Below are positions 1-5,250 of a DNA stretch of 7,036 nt, one piece after another; position 1 is the first letter of the stretch; every line of letters begins with the position of its first letter. The notes under the pieces were generated by a model that was not told the origin of the DNA, did no database searches, and worked only from the letters and a program-made list of their open reading frames with translations. The translations under genes and the position numbers were made by a program. This DNA is from CAZEZY01 sp964516635 (lineage in GTDB: Bacteria > Pseudomonadota > Gammaproteobacteria > Burkholderiales > Burkholderiaceae_C), in NCBI GenBank assembly GCA_964516635.1, contig CAZEZY010000122.1, positions 1 through 7,036 of the forward strand. The letters run 5' to 3'.

Positions 1-489
1 GGCATCATCGAAACCAACTTCAAGGAAGAGACCGAAACCGACCTGTTCGGCGAGCAGGCTGTTCTGTGCGGCGGTGCGGTTGAGCTGATCAAGATGGGTT
101 ACGAAACCCTGGTGGAAGCCGGCTACGCCCCCGAAATGGCCTACTTCGAGTGCCTGCACGAGCTCAAGCTGATCGTGGACCTGATCTACGAAGGCGGCAT
201 CGCCAACATGAATTACTCCATCTCCAACAACGCGGAGTTCGGCGAGTACGTGACGGGCCCTGAAGTGATCAACGAAGAGTCGCGCAAGGCCATGCGACAC
301 GCACTCAAGCGCATCCAGAACGGCGACTACGCCAAGATGTTCATCCAGGAAGGCCGCCTGAACTACCCGAGCATGACCGCGCGCCGTCGCAACACCGCCG
401 ATCACCAGATCGAAGTGGTGGGCGCCCAGCTGCGTGCCATGATGCCCTGGATTGCCAAGAACAAGCTGGTCGACCAGACTCGCAACTGA
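1..489 (+). CDS. ilvC: Ketol-acid reductoisomerase, C-terminal half (5' end outside window)
   Basis: NADPH-dependent acetohydroxyacid isomeroreductase of valine/isoleucine biosynthesis; cytoplasmic, Mg2+-dependent. The reading frame is open from base 1 and gives 162 residues to the TGA at 487-489. If the protein has the usual 338 residues of the short (class I) form, the fragment begins at about residue 177. The metal and substrate ligands then fall where the family has them: Asp190 and Glu194 in ETETDLFGEQ, Glu226 and Glu230 in FECLHEL, Ser251 in NYSISNNAEFG. The Rossmann NADPH domain lies upstream, outside the window. Only the helical C-terminal knotted domain is seen, and it looks intact, ending NKLVDQTRN. 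The ATG at 94 is internal, not the start. ilvB/ilvH commonly lie upstream in this group, but that cannot be seen here. Confidence 0.97.
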   Translation, partial: GIIETNFKEETETDLFGEQAVLCGGAVELIKMGYETLVEAGYAPEMAYFECLHELKLIVDLIYEGGIANMNYSISNNAEFGEYVTGPEVINEESRKAMRHALKRIQNGDYAKMFIQEGRLNYPSMTARRRNTADHQIEVVGAQLRAMMPWIAKNKLVDQTRN

Positions 490-519
490 TCGATCGGGGC
501 AACCCCGTTCATTCGGATT

Positions 520-556
520 GACAGGCCGCCCGATCGGGCGGCCTGTCTGTTTCTGT
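520..556 (+). terminator. Rho-independent terminator after ilvC
   Basis: Bases 520-547 are a perfect 28-bp palindrome (GACAGGCCGCCCGA and its reverse complement), giving a GC-rich stem of up to 12 bp with a 4-nt loop. It begins 30 nt after the ilvC stop and is followed by TGTTTCTGT, a modest T-rich tail. A smaller hairpin (CGGGG-CAA-CCCCG, 495-507) precedes it. The weak T-run suggests partial termination, so some ilvC transcripts may continue into pssA. Being a full palindrome, it could also act on the opposite strand. Confidence 0.75.
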
Positions 557-583
557 CCAAGCCAGTTTCGACGGCGGGTGCCT

Positions 584-589
584 TACACT
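584..589 (+). promoter_or_regulatory. Possible -10 element of a pssA promoter
   Basis: TACACT matches four of six sigma-70 -10 positions and ends 7 nt before the pssA ATG at 597. No convincing -35 is seen at 16-18 bp spacing. If used, transcription would start at or within a base or two of the ATG, giving a leaderless mRNA. This agrees with the absence of a purine-rich ribosome binding site in the bases just before the start. The evidence is only motif spacing; read-through from ilvC is an alternative source of pssA message. Confidence 0.35.
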
Positions 590-596
590 CCCAATC

Positions 597-1406
597 ATGC
601 ACGACGGTACCGATCCTCTCCACACACCAAACACGGCACACAGCCGGCGCCACAAGGGCATTTATGTGTTGCCCAACATGATCACCCTGGCGGCTTTGTT
701 CGGTGGTTTTTATGGGGTGGTGATGGCCATGAACGGTCGCTTTGACCTGGCCACGGTCGGCATTTTCGTGGCCATGGTGCTCGACAGCCTGGACGGCCGC
801 GTGGCGCGCATGACGAACACCCAGAGCGCTTTTGGCGAACAGATGGATTCTCTGTCCGACATGGTGTCTTTTGGCGCAGCACCGGCCCTCATTGCCTACG
901 AGTGGGCTTTGAAGGACATTGGCCGCTGGGGCTGGATTGCCGCTTTTGTGTATTGCGCCTGCGCGGCCCTGAGGCTGGCCCGCTTCAACGTGAACACGAG
1001 CGTGGTGGACAAGCGCTTTTTCCAGGGGCTGCCATCACCGGCTGCTGCCGCTCTGGTGGCCGGATTCATCTGGCTGACCACCGAGGCGGGCTACCGTGGG
1101 GCAGACCTGGTATGGCCCATGTTTGTGGTCATGCTCTATGCAGGGCTGACGATGGTGACCAACGTGCCGTTCTACAGTTTCAAGGACCTCAGCCTGAAAA
1201 AGAGCGTGCCCTTCGCGGCCATCGTGCTGATTGCGCTGGGTATCGCGATCATCAACATCCACCCGCCCACCGTGCTGTTTGGCCTGTTTGTGCTGTACGG
1301 GCTTTCGGGTTATGTCGTGTACGCCTGGCGCAAGGCCAAGGGCAAACCCACCAGCGTGATCAGCACCAGCACCGACGAGCCCGACGAGCGGGGTCTGCAC
1401 AACTGA
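597..1406 (+). CDS. pssA: CDP-diacylglycerol--serine O-phosphatidyltransferase (phosphatidylserine synthase)
   Basis: Integral membrane enzyme that joins CDP-diacylglycerol and L-serine to give phosphatidylserine, the precursor of phosphatidylethanolamine. The 269-residue product carries the complete CDP-alcohol phosphatidyltransferase signature D-x2-DG-x2-AR-x8-G-x3-D-x3-D, with Asp63, Asp66, Gly67, Ala70, Arg71, Gly80, Asp84 and Asp88. About six to eight hydrophobic segments span residues 25-245. NVNTSVVDKRFFQGLPSPAAA near 131-151 is typical of the type II (Bacillus-like, membrane) serine-specific branch rather than the E. coli PssA type. A hydrophilic N-terminal tail (1-20) and a C-terminal tail rich in Ser/Thr/Asp/Glu (about 250-269) flank the core. 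The ATG at 597 is chosen because it keeps the usual short tail before GIYVLPNMITL; it has no clear Shine-Dalgarno sequence. Lies between ilvC and leuA, an order familiar in Burkholderiales; no psd gene sits next to it here. Confidence 0.95.
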   Translation: MHDGTDPLHTPNTAHSRRHKGIYVLPNMITLAALFGGFYGVVMAMNGRFDLATVGIFVAMVLDSLDGRVARMTNTQSAFGEQMDSLSDMVSFGAAPALIAYEWALKDIGRWGWIAAFVYCACAALRLARFNVNTSVVDKRFFQGLPSPAAAALVAGFIWLTTEAGYRGADLVWPMFVVMLYAGLTMVTNVPFYSFKDLSLKKSVPFAAIVLIALGIAIINIHPPTVLFGLFVLYGLSGYVVYAWRKAKGKPTSVISTSTDEPDERGLHN

Positions 1407-1472
1407 GCGCTGCTGATAGCGTTCAGCCTCCTGGGCTGATGCAAATTGCCTATCGGCCAACCGCCGAGTTTG

Positions 1473-1481
1473 TGTTACATT
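1473..1481 (+). promoter_or_regulatory. Possible extended -10 promoter for the leuA leader transcript
   Basis: TGT followed by TACATT (1476-1481) forms an extended -10 (TGn plus four of six -10 positions). It ends 7 nt before the ATG of the small leader ORF at 1489, so a start site would fall at or next to that ATG. No good -35 lies at normal spacing; TTGCCT at 1446-1451 is about 24 bp away, too far. An extended -10 can compensate for a poor -35. The position fits a dedicated leuA promoter upstream of an attenuator, but it is motif evidence only. Confidence 0.45.
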
Positions 1482-1488
1482 GAGATTC

Positions 1489-1542
1489 ATGAATTTTGTC
1501 TCTTTCTCCCTGCTACCAGGTGTTGCCAAATCGGGCAGGTGA
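1489..1542 (+). CDS. Putative leuA leader peptide (17 codons)
   Basis: A small ORF reading MNFVSFSLLPGVAKSGR, stop TGA at 1540-1542, ending 80 nt before the leuA start. Codons 8 and 9 are adjacent leucines (CTG, CTA). CTA is a rare Leu codon in such a GC-rich genome, and it is also the codon type used by the E. coli leu leader. The ORF lies between a promoter-like -10 and an intrinsic terminator, and its Leu codons fall in the first of several pairing segments, as expected for an attenuator uORF. Against it: only two Leu codons, no strong ribosome binding site (only TGAGA just before the ATG, or leaderless initiation), and short ORFs arise by chance. The product would have no function as a protein; its translation would be the sensor. 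Confidence 0.5.
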   Translation: MNFVSFSLLPGVAKSGR

Positions 1543-1604
1543 GTTAGCGCGCATTTTTTGACACCCACGGCCCGTATGCAACCGCAACGGGCCGTTTGTT
1601 TTTT
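1506..1604 (+). promoter_or_regulatory. Candidate ribosome-mediated transcription attenuator of leuA
   Basis: Three mutually exclusive pairings can be drawn. Segment 1 (CCTGC, 1509-1513, overlapping the Leu codons) pairs with segment 2 (GCAGG, 1535-1539). Segment 2 (CGGGC 1532-1536 and GGTG 1538-1541) pairs with segment 3 (GCCCG 1570-1574 and CACC 1562-1565), an antiterminator. Segment 3 pairs with segment 4 in the terminator 1567-1595. A ribosome stalled at codons 8-9 (1510-1515) would mask segment 1 but leave segment 2 free, favouring the antiterminator and leuA expression when charged tRNA-Leu is scarce. Translation to the stop at 1540-1542 would cover segment 2 and allow termination. The pairings are hand-drawn, without energy calculation or alignment. 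The 2:3 helix contains a 1x4 internal loop. Confidence 0.5.
1567..1604 (+). terminator. Intrinsic terminator in the leuA leader
   Basis: A perfect 9-bp stem (ACGGCCCGT, 1567-1575, with ACGGGCCGT, 1587-1595) and an 11-nt loop are followed at once by TTTGTTTTTT (1595-1604). This is the strongest terminator in the window. It lies 163 nt after pssA but only 18 nt before the leuA ATG, with just the leuA ribosome binding site in between. That position argues for control of leuA rather than simple separation of pssA from leuA, because everything transcribed through it from upstream would be leuA message. Confidence 0.85.
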
Positions 1605-1612
1605 CCGATTCC

Positions 1613-1617
1613 AGGAG
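1613..1617 (+). promoter_or_regulatory. leuA ribosome binding site
   Basis: AGGAG with a 5-nt gap to the ATG at 1623. It fixes that ATG as the leuA start and rules out the in-frame TTG at 1596, which lies inside the T-run of the leader terminator. Confidence 0.85.
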
Positions 1618-1622
1618 CTGCC

Positions 1623-3164
1623 ATGACCGACCAACTGATCATTTTCGACACCACCTTGCGCGACGGCGAGCAGTCCCCCGGGGCTTCCATGACCAAGGAC
1701 GAAAAGCTGCGCATTGCCCGCCAGCTGGAGCGCCTCAAGGTGGACGTGATCGAGGCCGGTTTTGCGGCCAGCTCCAACGGCGACTTCGAGGCCGTCAAGG
1801 CGATTGCCGACCACATCAAGGACTCCACCGTCTGCTCGCTGTCGCGCGCCAACGATCGCGACATTTCACGCTCGGCGGAGGCGCTCAAGGGCGCGAACCG
1901 GGCCCGGATCCACACCTTTATCGCGACCAGCCCGCTGCACATGGAAAAGAAGCTGCGCATGACGCCCGAGCAGGTGCTGGAGCAGGCCAAGCAGTCGGTG
2001 CGCTTTGCTCGCAACCTGATTGAAGACATCGAGTTCAGCGCCGAAGACGGCTACCGTTCCGAGATCGACTTCCTGGCTCGTGTGGTGGAAGCCGTGATCA
2101 ACGAAGGCGCCACCACCATCAACATCCCGGACACCGTGGGTTATGCCATTCCCGAACTCTACGGCAACTTCATCAAGTCGCTGCGTGAGAAGGTGCCCAA
2201 CAGCGACAAGGCCATCTGGAGTGTGCACTGTCACAACGACCTGGGCATGGCCGTGGCCAACTCGCTGGCCGGTGTGAAGATTGGTGGCGCCCGTCAGGTG
2301 GAGTGCACCATCAACGGCCTGGGCGAGCGTGCCGGTAACTGCTCGCTGGAAGAAATCGTCATGGCCGTGAAGACGCGCCGGGATTATTTCGGCCTTGATG
2401 TGAACATCGACACCTCCCAGATCGTGCCGGCCAGCCGCATGGTGAGCCAGACCACGGGCTTCGTGGTGCAGCCCAACAAAGCCGTGGTGGGGGCGAATGC
2501 CTTTGCACACGCCAGTGGCATCCATCAGGATGGCGTGCTCAAGGCCCGTGACACGTACGAGATCATGCGTGCCGAAGACGTGGGCTGGAGCGCCAACAAG
2601 ATCGTGCTGGGCAAGTTGAGCGGGCGTAACGCGTTCAAGCAGCGGCTGGAAGAGTTGGGCATCGAGATGGAGTCCGAAAGCGAGATCAACACCGCGTTTG
2701 CCAAGTTCAAGGAGCTGGCCGACCGCAAGGCCGAGATTTTTGACGAAGACATCCTGGCCCTGGTGAGTGACGAGAGTGTGACCCCTGAGAAAGAGCAGTA
2801 CGGCCTGGTCTCGCTGGCGCAGCAGAGCGAAACCGGTGAGCGGCCGCACGCCCGTGTGGTGTTCACCATGGACGGCAAGGAACTCGCGGGCGAGGCCGAT
2901 GGCAACGGCCCGGTGGATGCTTCGCTCAAAGCCATCGAAACCCACGTGAAAAGCGGGGCCGAGTTGCTGTTGTACTCGGTGAATGCCATCACCACCGGCT
3001 CGACCGAGAGCCAGGGTGAGGTGACGGTTCGCCTCCAGCACGGGGGGCGCGTGGTGAACGGTGTCGGGGCCGATCCGGACATCGTGGTGGCGTCGGCCAA
3101 GGCCTATCTGAGTGCCTTGAACAAGCTCCACAGCAAGGCCGATCGGGTGGCGGCACAGGGATGA
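1623..3164 (+). CDS. leuA: 2-isopropylmalate synthase
   Basis: Condenses acetyl-CoA with 2-oxoisovalerate to 2-isopropylmalate, the first committed step of leucine biosynthesis; cytoplasmic homodimer, classically feedback-inhibited by leucine. The 513-residue product has the usual length for the bacterial long form. The N-terminal TIM barrel starts with FDTTLRDGEQSPG (8-20, metal ligand Asp14). It carries VHCHND at 201-206 (His202, His204) and NGLGERAGN at 231-239 (Asn239), matching the divalent metal site of the family. HASGIHQDG (296-304) is also typical. A linker domain leads to the C-terminal LeuA regulatory domain at about 395-510, containing the GNGPVDA loop near 427-433. It uses valine-pathway intermediate made by IlvC, whose gene lies just upstream, so linkage to ilvC is metabolically sensible. 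Expression is probably set by the leader described at 1473-1604. The start is fixed by AGGAG at 1613. Confidence 0.97.
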   Translation: MTDQLIIFDTTLRDGEQSPGASMTKDEKLRIARQLERLKVDVIEAGFAASSNGDFEAVKAIADHIKDSTVCSLSRANDRDISRSAEALKGANRARIHTFIATSPLHMEKKLRMTPEQVLEQAKQSVRFARNLIEDIEFSAEDGYRSEIDFLARVVEAVINEGATTINIPDTVGYAIPELYGNFIKSLREKVPNSDKAIWSVHCHNDLGMAVANSLAGVKIGGARQVECTINGLGERAGNCSLEEIVMAVKTRRDYFGLDVNIDTSQIVPASRMVSQTTGFVVQPNKAVVGANAFAHASGIHQDGVLKARDTYEIMRAEDVGWSANKIVLGKLSGRNAFKQRLEELGIEMESESEINTAFAKFKELADRKAEIFDEDILALVSDESVTPEKEQYGLVSLAQQSETGERPHARVVFTMDGKELAGEADGNGPVDASLKAIETHVKSGAELLLYSVNAITTGSTESQGEVTVRLQHGGRVVNGVGADPDIVVASAKAYLSALNKLHSKADRVAAQG

Positions 3165-3170
3165 AAGGCC

Positions 3171-3228
3171 TGACTTGCGGCGCTGACTTAAAAAAGTGTT
3201 GCAAGTCAATGAATTGCATTGTTTTTTT
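3171..3228 (+). terminator. Possible leuA terminator: overlapping inverted repeats with a T-run
   Basis: An 8-bp inverted repeat (TGACTTGC 3171-3178, GCAAGTCA 3201-3208, 22-nt loop) begins 7 nt after the leuA stop. A second, smaller one (TGCAA 3200-3204, TTGCA 3214-3218) shares its centre arm and runs straight into TTGTTTTTTT (3219-3228). Neither is a classic compact GC-rich hairpin, so terminator strength is doubtful. The T-run also overlaps the proposed -35 of the next promoter. Confidence 0.4.
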
Positions 3229-3247
3229 GATTTTTCCCTCTTATACT
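3219..3247 (+). promoter_or_regulatory. Probable sigma-70 promoter of the pbpG-like gene
   Basis: TTGTTT (3219-3224), a 17-bp spacer and TATACT (3242-3247, five of six -10 positions) in an AT-rich stretch. Transcription would start near 3254, giving a leader of about 28 nt before the ATG at 3282. The -35 is weak (three of six), the -10 is good. It is the clearest promoter in the window and suggests the endopeptidase gene is transcribed independently of leuA. Confidence 0.6.
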
Positions 3248-3269
3248 GCCTGACCATGGCTTGTTGAAT

Positions 3270-3275
3270 GAGGGA
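3270..3275 (+). promoter_or_regulatory. Ribosome binding site of the pbpG-like gene
   Basis: GAGGGA with a 6-nt gap to the ATG at 3282. It selects that ATG over the two in-frame TTG codons at 3261 and 3264. Confidence 0.8.
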
Positions 3276-3281
3276 AATGAC

Positions 3282-4427
3282 ATGATCCGAACCCGTCGCC
3301 CATCGGTTTCTCGGCTTTTGCTGGCCTGCTCGCTGATGGCTGGCTTGCTGACCATGTCCGCTGTGGCGGTGGCCAGTACGGCTGCGAAAAAGCCGGTGGC
3401 CCAACAGTCGGGTGTGAAGGCTCCCGGGGCTTCGCGCGCCAGCTATCCGGTGAAGGCTGCTGCACCACACCGAACCGGTTCCTCTGCCAACCCGAGCAAG
3501 CGTCCGGTGGCTACCAACCAACCTCCTCGCAAACAGGCCCAGGTGCCTCAACGTCAGGTGCGTCCGGTGGCAACGGCCGCAGCAGCCGGTTCGGCGGCCA
3601 CGGCCGCTGCCGTGGTGTCTGTTGGCGAACGCATGGGGCTGCGCCGTGTGCAGGATCCGCTCAACCTCAATTCGAGCGTGGCGCTGGTCATGGATGCCGA
3701 AACCAACGAAATCCTCCTGGGCAAGAACGACACAGCGGTTCTGCCGATTGCCTCGCTGACCAAACTCATGACGGGGGTGCTGATTGCCGACGCCCAGTTG
3801 CCCATGGACGAGATGATCACCATCACCAGTGCGGATGTGGATCGCCTCAAGAACAGCGGTTCGCGGCTGGCGGTGGGCTCGCGACTCACGCGCGGCGAGG
3901 CGCTTCATCTGGCCATGATGTCCAGCGAAAACCGGGCTGCTCACGCCTTGGCCCGCACTTACCCCGGCGGGGTGGACCATTTCGTTCGGTTGATGAACCA
4001 GAAGGCGTCCACCCTGGGCATGTCCGACACCCGGTTTGTCGATCCCACTGGCCTGTCGAGTCTGAATCAGTCGAGTGCACGCGATCTGGCCATTCTCACG
4101 GCTGCCTCGCACGAACGTTCCGTGTTGCGCGAGCTGTCCACCTCACCTGGCTACGAGCTGGATGTGGGGCGTCATGTTCTCGCTTATCGCAACAGCAATC
4201 GCCTGGTCAAGAGCGACGCCTGGGACATCGGCTTGCAGAAGACCGGTTTCATCCGTGAGGCCGGTCGCTGTGTGGTGATGCAGGTGAACGTGGCCGGTCG
4301 TCAGCTGATCATGGTGTTGCTGGATGCCACCAACAACAACGCCCGCCTGGGTGACGCAGAGCGTCTGCGCCGCTGGGTGGAGTCGTCCTTGTCTGGCGCC
4401 CAGCCATTGCCCCGCAGCGCTGGCTGA
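3282..4427 (+). CDS. pbpG: Periplasmic D-alanyl-D-alanine endopeptidase (PBP7/PbpG-like, peptidase S11)
   Basis: Penicillin-binding serine peptidase that cleaves D-Ala-meso-DAP cross-links (or terminal D-Ala) in periplasmic peptidoglycan. The 381 residues begin with a signal peptide: basic RTRR, hydrophobic core about 11-30, likely cleavage after AVA at about 31. A low-complexity linker follows (about 33-112), rich in Ala, Pro, Lys and Arg, with RPVAT at 74-78 and again at 94-98. An 11-bp direct repeat (3501-3511 and 3561-3571) underlies it. The catalytic domain starts near 125 and has all three motifs: SLTK (Ser158 nucleophile, Lys161), S-E-N (215-217) and KTG (320-322). No C-terminal amphipathic membrane anchor like that of PBP5 is seen, which favours the PBP7 type over the carboxypeptidases DacA/DacC. 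It is some 70 residues longer than E. coli PbpG, mainly from the linker. The split between endopeptidase and carboxypeptidase activity is inferred from resemblance, not proven. Confidence 0.88.
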   Translation: MIRTRRPSVSRLLLACSLMAGLLTMSAVAVASTAAKKPVAQQSGVKAPGASRASYPVKAAAPHRTGSSANPSKRPVATNQPPRKQAQVPQRQVRPVATAAAAGSAATAAAVVSVGERMGLRRVQDPLNLNSSVALVMDAETNEILLGKNDTAVLPIASLTKLMTGVLIADAQLPMDEMITITSADVDRLKNSGSRLAVGSRLTRGEALHLAMMSSENRAAHALARTYPGGVDHFVRLMNQKASTLGMSDTRFVDPTGLSSLNQSSARDLAILTAASHERSVLRELSTSPGYELDVGRHVLAYRNSNRLVKSDAWDIGLQKTGFIREAGRCVVMQVNVAGRQLIMVLLDATNNNARLGDAERLRRWVESSLSGAQPLPRSAG

Positions 4428-4439
4428 GCCCGACTCGCC

Positions 4440-5222
4440 TCAATCCGGAGCCTGGTAACCCAGTGCGGCACTGATCTGGGCTGCCGTGGCCTGAAGGCGG
4501 GGCAACCACTTCTCATCCAGTCGCTCGGCAGGCGCCGAGATCGAAAGACCAGCCACCAGTTTGCCTTGATCGTCATAGATGCCGGCGGCCATGCAACGAA
4601 CTCCCATTTCGAGTTCTTCGTTGTCTCTGGCAATACCAAGCCGGCGGCACTGGCTGAGTTCGCGTTCCAGGACCGGTAACTGGGTGATGCTGTTGCGTGT
4701 GTTTCCCATGAGTCCGGTACGGGCTGCATAGGCCCTCAGACGTTGCGGGTCGTCATCGGCCAGAAACAGCTTGCCCACCGAGGTGAGGTGCAGGGGAGCT
4801 CGACCGCCGATGGCGCGCACCACCTGCATGCCGGAGCGCTCGCTGTAAGCCCTTTCCACGTAGATGATCTCGTCACCCTGCCGGACGCTCAGGTTCACGG
4901 GTTGCTGGATCAGCTTGTGCAACTCGCGCATGGGCCCGAGAGCCGTGTCGCGCACGCTGAGGCGGGCCTTGACCAGGTTGCCCAGTTCCAGCAGACGCAT
5001 GCCCAGACGGTAGGCGCCGGGTTCGGGTCGATCGACAAATCGCCCGATGGCCAGGTCATTGAGAATGCGGTGAGCCGTGGACGGGTGGAGGCCGGTGCGT
5101 TCGCTGATTTCCTTGAGCGACACCGCTTCCTCACGGGAGGCCAGCACCTCCAGCAAGTGAAACATGCGTTCGATGACCTGAACGCTCGGTTGGCTGGGTA
5201 GGGGTTGGGAGGGTCGTGACAT
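4440..5222 (-). CDS. IclR-family transcriptional regulator
   Basis: DNA-binding regulator of 260 residues, the usual family length. The N-terminal winged helix-turn-helix covers about 13-75, with the recognition region SLKEISERTGLHPSTAHRIL at 35-54. The C-terminal effector-binding domain covers about 85-255, with family-typical LTSVGKLFLA (146-155), MGVRCMAAGIYD (206-217) and AGLSISAP (224-231). Members bind small organic acids or aromatics and control catabolic genes, but the ligand and targets cannot be read from this sequence. No catabolic operon sits beside it: upstream on the same strand, after 23 nt, is bpt; downstream is convergent pbpG, 12 bp away. It may be the last gene of the nth-aat-bpt operon or have its own promoter. 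The start is set by alignment of the HTH to the N-terminus; no good Shine-Dalgarno is present, and a hairpin abuts the ATG (5223-5250). Confidence 0.9.
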   Translation of the reverse strand: MSRPSQPLPSQPSVQVIERMFHLLEVLASREEAVSLKEISERTGLHPSTAHRILNDLAIGRFVDRPEPGAYRLGMRLLELGNLVKARLSVRDTALGPMRELHKLIQQPVNLSVRQGDEIIYVERAYSERSGMQVVRAIGGRAPLHLTSVGKLFLADDDPQRLRAYAARTGLMGNTRNSITQLPVLERELSQCRRLGIARDNEELEMGVRCMAAGIYDDQGKLVAGLSISAPAERLDEKWLPRLQATAAQISAALGYQAPD

Positions 5223-5250
5223 GGCAAGATGAATGGTGGCTCATCTTACC
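5223..5250 (-). repeat. Inverted repeat abutting the IclR start codon and spanning the bpt stop
   Basis: On the - strand GGTAAGATGA and TCATCTTGCC flank an 8-base spacer. In RNA this is a 10-bp stem with one G-U pair; as DNA it is a perfect 7-bp dyad (AAGATGA/TCATCTT) plus two outer GC pairs. The stem ends at the base before the regulator's ATG and contains the bpt TAA. No T-run follows, so it is not an intrinsic terminator. It could be a regulator operator (autoregulation is common among IclR proteins), a translation-limiting hairpin, or chance. Confidence 0.5.

Noticed and set aside
1423..1439. Hairpin TCAGCC/GGCTGA just after pssA as a pssA terminator
   Set aside because: Only 6 bp with no T-run after it; not enough to call a terminator.
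1596..1622. Upstream in-frame TTG start for leuA, adding nine residues (MFFPIPGAA)
   Set aside because: The TTG is inside the T-run of the leader terminator, and AGGAG at 1613-1617 is correctly spaced for the ATG at 1623.
1035..1814. 259-codon open frame on the - strand across the end of pssA, the leuA leader and the start of leuA
   Set aside because: It runs through the leader terminator and two genes, has no family-like motif, and is explained as a shadow of pssA and leuA coding bias.
3256..3267. Mini-ORF ATG GCT TGT TGA upstream of pbpG as a regulatory uORF
   Set aside because: Three codons, no ribosome binding site of its own and no associated hairpins; most simply chance.
3312..3332. 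Lipobox-like LLLAC at residues 12-16 of the pbpG product, suggesting a lipoprotein
   Set aside because: The hydrophobic run before the Cys is too short for a lipoprotein signal, and the main hydrophobic core continues to about residue 30 with an AVA cleavage site.
1866..4112. Very long open frame (748 codons) on the - strand across leuA and pbpG
   Set aside because: It lies opposite two well-supported genes and is His/Arg/Gly-rich with no recognisable domain. Long antisense frames are expected in GC-rich DNA with GC-biased third codon positions.
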